Shown here: piece after piece, positions 53,050 through 56,176 of the stretch | How positions within the stretch are numbered: the stretch's first letter is position 1 | How the letters are laid out: each line of letters opens with the position of its first letter | Origin: REEB95 sp035648735 | GTDB taxonomy: Bacteria > Pseudomonadota > Alphaproteobacteria > ATCC43930 > CGMCC-115725 | Direction of reading: 5' to 3' | Length of the DNA: 56,176 nt | Assembly (NCBI GenBank): GCA_035648735.1 | Contig: DASRKX010000060.1 | Span: 1-56,176, forward strand | Position numbers and translations under genes: made by a program | Notes under the pieces: generated by a model | What the model saw: the letters and a program-made list of their open reading frames with translations, nothing else | Database searches by the model: none | What the model was told of the DNA's origin: nothing

Positions 53050-53265
53050 ATGTCACGCTATGAAGTTAAACTTATGAGGAAAGCGTCCTCGACGAAGGAG
53101 CTTTTTGAACCGGTACGCACTTTTGGTTTCGACGCGCAGAGCGATACTGAAGCCATGACGCTCACGAAAATGATGAACATTTTCCCCGGCGTTGATGATT
53201 GCGACGTTGCGATGCTTTTCACGCACGCCGGAGAGTGCTTAAGGGCGGATTGGCGAAATGCCTAA
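53050..53265 (+). CDS. Small protein of unknown function
   Basis: A 71-residue protein beginning MSRYEVKLMRKASSTKELFE, with GGAG about ten bases upstream; an ATG six bases earlier is possible. Composition is lower in GC than the chromosome. It contains GFDAQSDTEAMTLTKMMNIF and ends FTHAGECLRADWRNA. No family recognised. It overlaps the next small ORF and has its own promoter-like site. Confidence 0.55.
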   Translation: MSRYEVKLMRKASSTKELFEPVRTFGFDAQSDTEAMTLTKMMNIFPGVDDCDVAMLFTHAGECLRADWRNA

Positions 53266-53362
53266 TCGCGAACAGACGCATGACGATCACACGCCTGAAG
53301 AAATCGCGCGGCGCATGGATCGCTTCTTGGCGAGCGCGCTCAAAATGCTCCACGCGGCATAA
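53258..53362 (+). CDS. Very small helical protein (34 residues)
   Basis: A 34-codon ORF overlapping the preceding stop by eight bases: MPNREQTHDDHTPEEIARRM then DRFLASALKMLHAA. The TPEEIARRxD pattern occurs in many short proteins encoded downstream of small cytoplasmic partners. Coupling to the preceding ORF and the protein-like sequence support it; there is no functional evidence. Confidence 0.5.
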   Translation: MPNREQTHDDHTPEEIARRMDRFLASALKMLHAA

Positions 53363-53451
53363 CGCCCGCACAGACTGACCCGCGACGGTCCGTATAGGTC
53401 AAGAATGCCTTCAGTATAGGCATCGCCCCGCCCTATTTAACCGTCGACGCC

Positions 53452-54120
53452 CTACTTCACCGTCGCGCCGAGCTTCTTGGTCTGCGTCTTGAGCGAGTGC
53501 TGCTTCTGCCGCTCGATCTCCTCGGCCGACAATTTCCTCGCCAGCGACGGATCGCGGAGCCGCGTGTCCTGGCCGCGCACCGGATTCTCGATCGCCTCCT
53601 CGAGGCTGTGCGCCCATTTCCATTCCTCGCGCGGCCGCGCCTTCTGGCCGGGGGCGAGCTGGTCGAGGCCCCAGAAGATCTCGAGCCGGTGGTTGTCGGG
53701 ATCGCGGAACTCGACCGCGATCTGGACGCCGGCGCGCCGCCGCCCCTCGAAATCGAGCTTCACGTTGTGCTTTGCCAGGTGATCGCGCGCGCGCAGCACC
53801 TCGTCGAGCGTCGCGACCTCGAAGGCGATGTGGTTGAGCTCGTAATTGTCGCTCGGCGCCTCCTGCTTCATCGAGCCGACCAGCGCGATCGAATGATGAT
53901 CGGGGCCGCAGCGCAGGAAGGCCATGCCGCCCGGCGCCATGTCGTCGGTGTAGATGTCCGAGCACTCGAAGCCCATGATCTCGGTATAGAATTCGAGCGA
54001 GCGCTCGATATCGGCGCAGTTGATGACGATGTGGCCGAGCTTGCCGATCTTGAACGGCAGGTCGGCGCGCGGCTTGAAGCGCCGCTTCAGCTCTTCGACC
54101 TTCGCGACATCGAGCGCCAT
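53452..54120 (-). CDS. VOC-family (glyoxalase/extradiol dioxygenase-like) protein
   Basis: A 222-residue vicinal-oxygen-chelate protein. Two modules are visible: GKLGHIVINCADIERSLEFY near residue 27 with a metal-type histidine, and LNHIAFEVATLDEVLRARDH near residue 94; FRDPDNHRLEIFWGLDQLAP supplies the C-terminal glutamate. The last 60 residues are a polar extension. It probably acts on a small aromatic or glyoxal-type substrate with a divalent metal. It lies between terS and the IS-like element and is not a virion gene. Its 3' end is duplicated at 52031-52105 and, for about 20 bases, again at 53427-53446. Confidence 0.88.
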   Translation of the reverse strand: MALDVAKVEELKRRFKPRADLPFKIGKLGHIVINCADIERSLEFYTEIMGFECSDIYTDDMAPGGMAFLRCGPDHHSIALVGSMKQEAPSDNYELNHIAFEVATLDEVLRARDHLAKHNVKLDFEGRRRAGVQIAVEFRDPDNHRLEIFWGLDQLAPGQKARPREEWKWAHSLEEAIENPVRGQDTRLRDPSLARKLSAEEIERQKQHSLKTQTKKLGATVK

Positions 54121-54184
54121 GGAAATTCCCCGAATTGCCGTGCCCCTTAGCGGGAGACGAATCTAGCGCCTGGCAGCGGCAAAG

Positions 54185-54754
54185 TCATTCCTTCGGCTCG
54201 GCTGCTGCCCGCTGCGCCGCCGCCAGCGCCTCGATCCGGGCGCGCAGCTTGGCCCGCGCGCTGTCGGCCGCCTTGAGCCGCATTTCCGGGTTGCCGACGG
54301 GCCGCAAATAGCGCTCGAACAGCCCGAGATGCCGGGCGATGGCGTCGAGCGCGTGCTTCTTGTCGTGCAGCTTGAGGCGGGCGCGGCCGCCCTTCTTCCC
54401 GTCGGAGATCTCGGCGATGGCGGCGGCCGCGTCGTCCGTCAGGGCGGCGGGTTCGCGGACGTTGATCCCTTCCGAGCCCCAATCGGCGACCTCGCGGATA
54501 TCGGCGAAGGCGATGCGGGCATATTCCTTCAAGACGCGGTCGGCGGTGATGCGCGTGCGCGCGGCGCGTTGCGCCATCGCCCGCTTGAGGGCGGCGCTCA
54601 CCGAAGGGTCGCGCAACAGTCGTACCGCGCGATTGCGCGCCTCACCTGGCTTATAGCCGGCGCGAATCGCCGCTTGGGTTCCGTTGAGATCGACGAGGTA
54701 CTCGTCGAGGAAACGGTGGTTGCGCGGCGTGAGTTGCTTGATCGGCGGGGCCAT
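54185..54754 (-). CDS. terS: Terminase small subunit (terS-like)
   Basis: A 189-residue protein from MAPPIKQLTPRNHRFLDEYL. The N-terminal DNA-binding helix-turn-helix LVDLNGTQAAIRAGYKPGEA followed by RAVRLLRDPSVSAALKRAMA is the Terminase_2 pattern. A central helical part (ITADRVLKEYARIAFADIRE) and a lysine/arginine-rich C-terminus follow. It recognises DNA and recruits TerL. The first 34 codons of the longer frame belong to the leader with its terminator and are excluded. A promoter-terminator module lies directly upstream. Confidence 0.92.
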   Translation of the reverse strand: MAPPIKQLTPRNHRFLDEYLVDLNGTQAAIRAGYKPGEARNRAVRLLRDPSVSAALKRAMAQRAARTRITADRVLKEYARIAFADIREVADWGSEGINVREPAALTDDAAAAIAEISDGKKGGRARLKLHDKKHALDAIARHLGLFERYLRPVGNPEMRLKAADSARAKLRARIEALAAAQRAAAEPKE

Positions 54755-54777
54755 GGCGGATTCACAGAAGCACGCGC

Positions 54778-54815
54778 AAAAGAAAACGCCCGGCGGTGAG
54801 GCCGGACGTTTTTTG
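54778..54815 (-). terminator. Terminator in the terS leader (module 2)
   Basis: On the minus strand AACGTCCGGC-CTCACC-GCCGGGCGTT followed by TTCTTTT. It starts about eight bases after the expected transcription start and ends 24 bases before the terS ATG. The stem has one wobble pair. Read-through would be needed for terS expression from this promoter. Confidence 0.8.
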
Positions 54816-54827
54816 CAGTGTGTCCGA

Positions 54828-54856
54828 TTCATAGCATATCGATCCGGACAAGTCAA
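54828..54856 (-). promoter_or_regulatory. Sigma70-like promoter upstream of terS (module 2)
   Basis: On the minus strand TTGACT, a 17-base spacer (TGTCCGGATCGATATGC), TATGAA. Expected transcription start near 54821. It is nearly identical to the promoter at 51958-51987. Confidence 0.8.
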
Positions 54857-54871
54857 GAACGAAGCGTCGCC

Positions 54872-55021
54872 TCAGCCGAGAAAATGCGGCCACAGCCCGG
54901 TGACGCCGACGATGATGAGATAGATGGCAACGACGTAATTCAGCAGGCGCGGCACGAGGAGAATGAGAATGCCGGCCAGCAGGGCGACGATCGGCTGCAA
55001 CAGCGTGACGTTCAACACCAT
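54872..55021 (-). CDS. DUF3096 small membrane protein
   Basis: A 49-residue protein with GAGGAG nine bases before the ATG. Two short helices, LLQPIVALLAGILILLVPRL and VAIYLIIVGVTGLWPHFLG, match DUF3096. Function is unknown. It ends 16 bases before the terS promoter and does not belong to the virion cluster. Confidence 0.85.
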   Translation of the reverse strand: MVLNVTLLQPIVALLAGILILLVPRLLNYVVAIYLIIVGVTGLWPHFLG

Positions 55022-55080
55022 GGGAACGAGCTCCTCTCGGTTTTAAATCCGATCCGAACGCGGCCGGCGGTTGCCCGTCC

Positions 55081-56176
55081 TCATGGCCGGGCGGGCGGCT
55101 CGTCGTGGCCGGCGCCCGGCGCGGCATGGTCCGCCGGTTGCGGCTGGGGTGCCGCATGGTTCGCCGGTTGCGGCTGGGGCGCGGCTTGTGCCGGCCGTGC
55201 GGCGGCGGCTTGCGGATGGGCCGGCGCCGCGGGCTGCGCTTCCGGACGCTGCGCGGCGTGGACCGGCTGGCCTGGACCCGGGCCGCGATTGGCCGCGGCA
55301 TTGGCGGGTTGCGCCTGCCGGGCGTTCGGCGCGCGCTGTGCCGCCGCGTTGGGGCCGTTCGGCCCCGGGCCGCGATTGGCCGCGGCATTGCCGGGCTGCG
55401 CCTGGCGGGCGTTCGGCGTGCGCTGTGCCGCCGCGTTGGCGCCGTTCGCGTTATTCGGCGCGCGCTGCGTCGCGGCGTTGCCGGGTTGCGCCTGGCCGTT
55501 AGGCGTGCGTTGCGTCGCGGCGTTGTTGGCGCGGTTCGGGTTGTTCGGCCCCGCGCGATTGGCGGCGGCATTGCCGGGTTGCGCCTGGCGGGCGTTCGGC
55601 GCGCGCTGCGCCGCCGCATTGGCGCCGTTCGCGTTATTCGGCGTGCGCTGTGTCGCCGCGTTGGCGCGGTTCGGCCCCGCGCCCCGGGCCGCCACGGTTC
55701 CGGGACCGGTCAATTGGCCGGGCCGGCTGGTCGCGGCGATCGGCGGCGCGCCGTGGTTTTGCCGGGCGGACAGCGTCGGAGTCGAGCGTGCCGCGGTGAA
55801 ATGCTGCGTCTGCGCCGACGTCACCGGCGCATGGGAGTCGCGCGCCGCGACCTGCTCGGTCGCGGTGGGACGGGCGGCGATGCCGCCTCGGCCGCCGTTG
55901 AAGCTGACGCGCGCGCCGGAGCGGGCGCTGACCGGCGCGTTGTAGGCGGCGGCGACTTGTACACTGCCGAAATTATTCGCCGCGCGATTGTAGCTGAACC
56001 GGTCGTTATCCCAGTGGCCGCCGTCATAGCCCCGCCCGCCATAGCCGAAGCCGTAATTGATGCCGCCGTAGAATCCGACATGCGGGCCCCAATATCCGGC
56101 GTTCCAGCGATAGAAGCGGCCGCTCCAGCCCCAATAGCCCGGCGTCCAGAGATAGCCGATTTGCGGCGGCTCGACC
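55081..56176 (-). CDS. YXWGXW-type repeat-rich secreted protein (start outside window)
   Basis: The last 364 codons of a larger gene; the frame is open to the window edge. The visible N-terminal part has aromatic repeats (GYLWTPGYWGWSGRFYRW, NAGYWGPHVGFYGG, GGHWDNDRFSYNRAANNF) typical of YXWGXW-repeat outer-surface proteins of Rhizobiales. From about 55330 to 55700 the protein is a low-complexity region of Asn/Ala/Gln/Arg/Pro repeats (ARQAQPGNAAANRGPGPN and variants such as ATQRTPNNANGAN). Probably periplasmic or cell-surface. Function unknown. Confidence 0.85.
   Translation of the reverse strand, partial: VEPPQIGYLWTPGYWGWSGRFYRWNAGYWGPHVGFYGGINYGFGYGGRGYDGGHWDNDRFSYNRAANNFGSVQVAAAYNAPVSARSGARVSFNGGRGGIAARPTATEQVAARDSHAPVTSAQTQHFTAARSTPTLSARQNHGAPPIAATSRPGQLTGPGTVAARGAGPNRANAATQRTPNNANGANAAAQRAPNARQAQPGNAAANRAGPNNPNRANNAATQRTPNGQAQPGNAATQRAPNNANGANAAAQRTPNARQAQPGNAAANRGPGPNGPNAAAQRAPNARQAQPANAAANRGPGPGQPVHAAQRPEAQPAAPAHPQAAAARPAQAAPQPQPANHAAPQPQPADHAAPGAGHDEPPARP

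Noticed and set aside
54754..54856. N-terminal extension of terS to 54856
   Set aside because: The extra 34 codons run through the leader terminator and into the promoter. The TerS family start fits the ATG at 54754.
55330..55700. Repeated DNA units that could be taken for a CRISPR array
   Set aside because: The repeats are irregular, in-frame, of changing length and encode Asn/Ala/Pro/Gln repeats within an open frame. There are no constant repeats separated by unique spacers.

Overview
The window is high-GC, densely packed alphaproteobacterial DNA. TRAP and Liv-type transporters, thiamine genes under TPP riboswitches, an RcGTA-like virion operon and dispersed palindromic repeats typical of Rhizobiales/Rhodospirillales-type genomes all point that way. 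The genus cannot be fixed from the sequence. No rRNA, tRNA, CRISPR array, replication origin or integrase was seen.

Bases 1-26200 are ordinary chromosome. They hold a dctPQM TRAP transporter, a riboswitch-controlled thiC-Nudix pair, a lipoprotein, DoxX, a lone Flp pilin, a GST, and a second riboswitch-controlled operon thiO-thiS-thiG-thiE. These are followed by a DUF1345 protein, a divergent phosphotransferase/aspartate dehydrogenase pair, msrB, a VIT1-type transporter, a DUF2269-like membrane protein, hrpB, two MFS transporters, and a branched-chain-type ABC transporter (livK-livH-livMG-livF) in which permease and ATPase are fused.

Bases 26378-54860 are a virion gene cluster read almost entirely on the minus strand. 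Its order matches the Rhodobacter capsulatus gene transfer agent (GTA): terS, terL, portal, prohead protease, capsid, connector, stopper, tail terminator, tail tube, gp10, chaperone, tape measure, distal tail (DUF2460), hub (DUF2163), NlpC/P60 peptidase, megatron-like tip protein. A collar-type tail fibre and a lysis cassette (small membrane protein, GH108 muramidase, 3-TM GTA-type holin) follow. No integrase, repressor or replication gene is visible, so it is a GTA-like element or a domesticated prophage.

The most unusual content is accessory genes packed between the virion genes. The portal protein has a C-terminal extension of about 200 residues that looks like a polymorphic-toxin domain. 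Immediately downstream is a tandem array of small, mutually related immunity-like genes, including a two-domain fusion, then two DUF7336-like genes. A second toxin/immunity-like pair lies between the tail terminator and the tail tube. A third small coupled pair, ending in a DUF2019 protein, lies between the hub and the peptidase. Other cargo includes two FkbM methyltransferases beside the tail fibre, a secreted protein, a 2-TM protein, and an isolated transcription unit with a nine-codon ORF.

Between terL and terS the cluster is interrupted by about 3 kb. This holds a DUF992 gene, several palindromic repeats, an IS1-like 810-bp element with terminal inverted repeats and a near-perfect 8-bp target duplication, small ORFs, and a VOC gene whose 3' end is duplicated. 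Two near-identical promoter-plus-terminator modules precede terS and the DUF992/terL segment and resemble phage late promoters controlled by antitermination. The right edge holds a DUF3096 gene and a repeat-rich protein cut by the window end.
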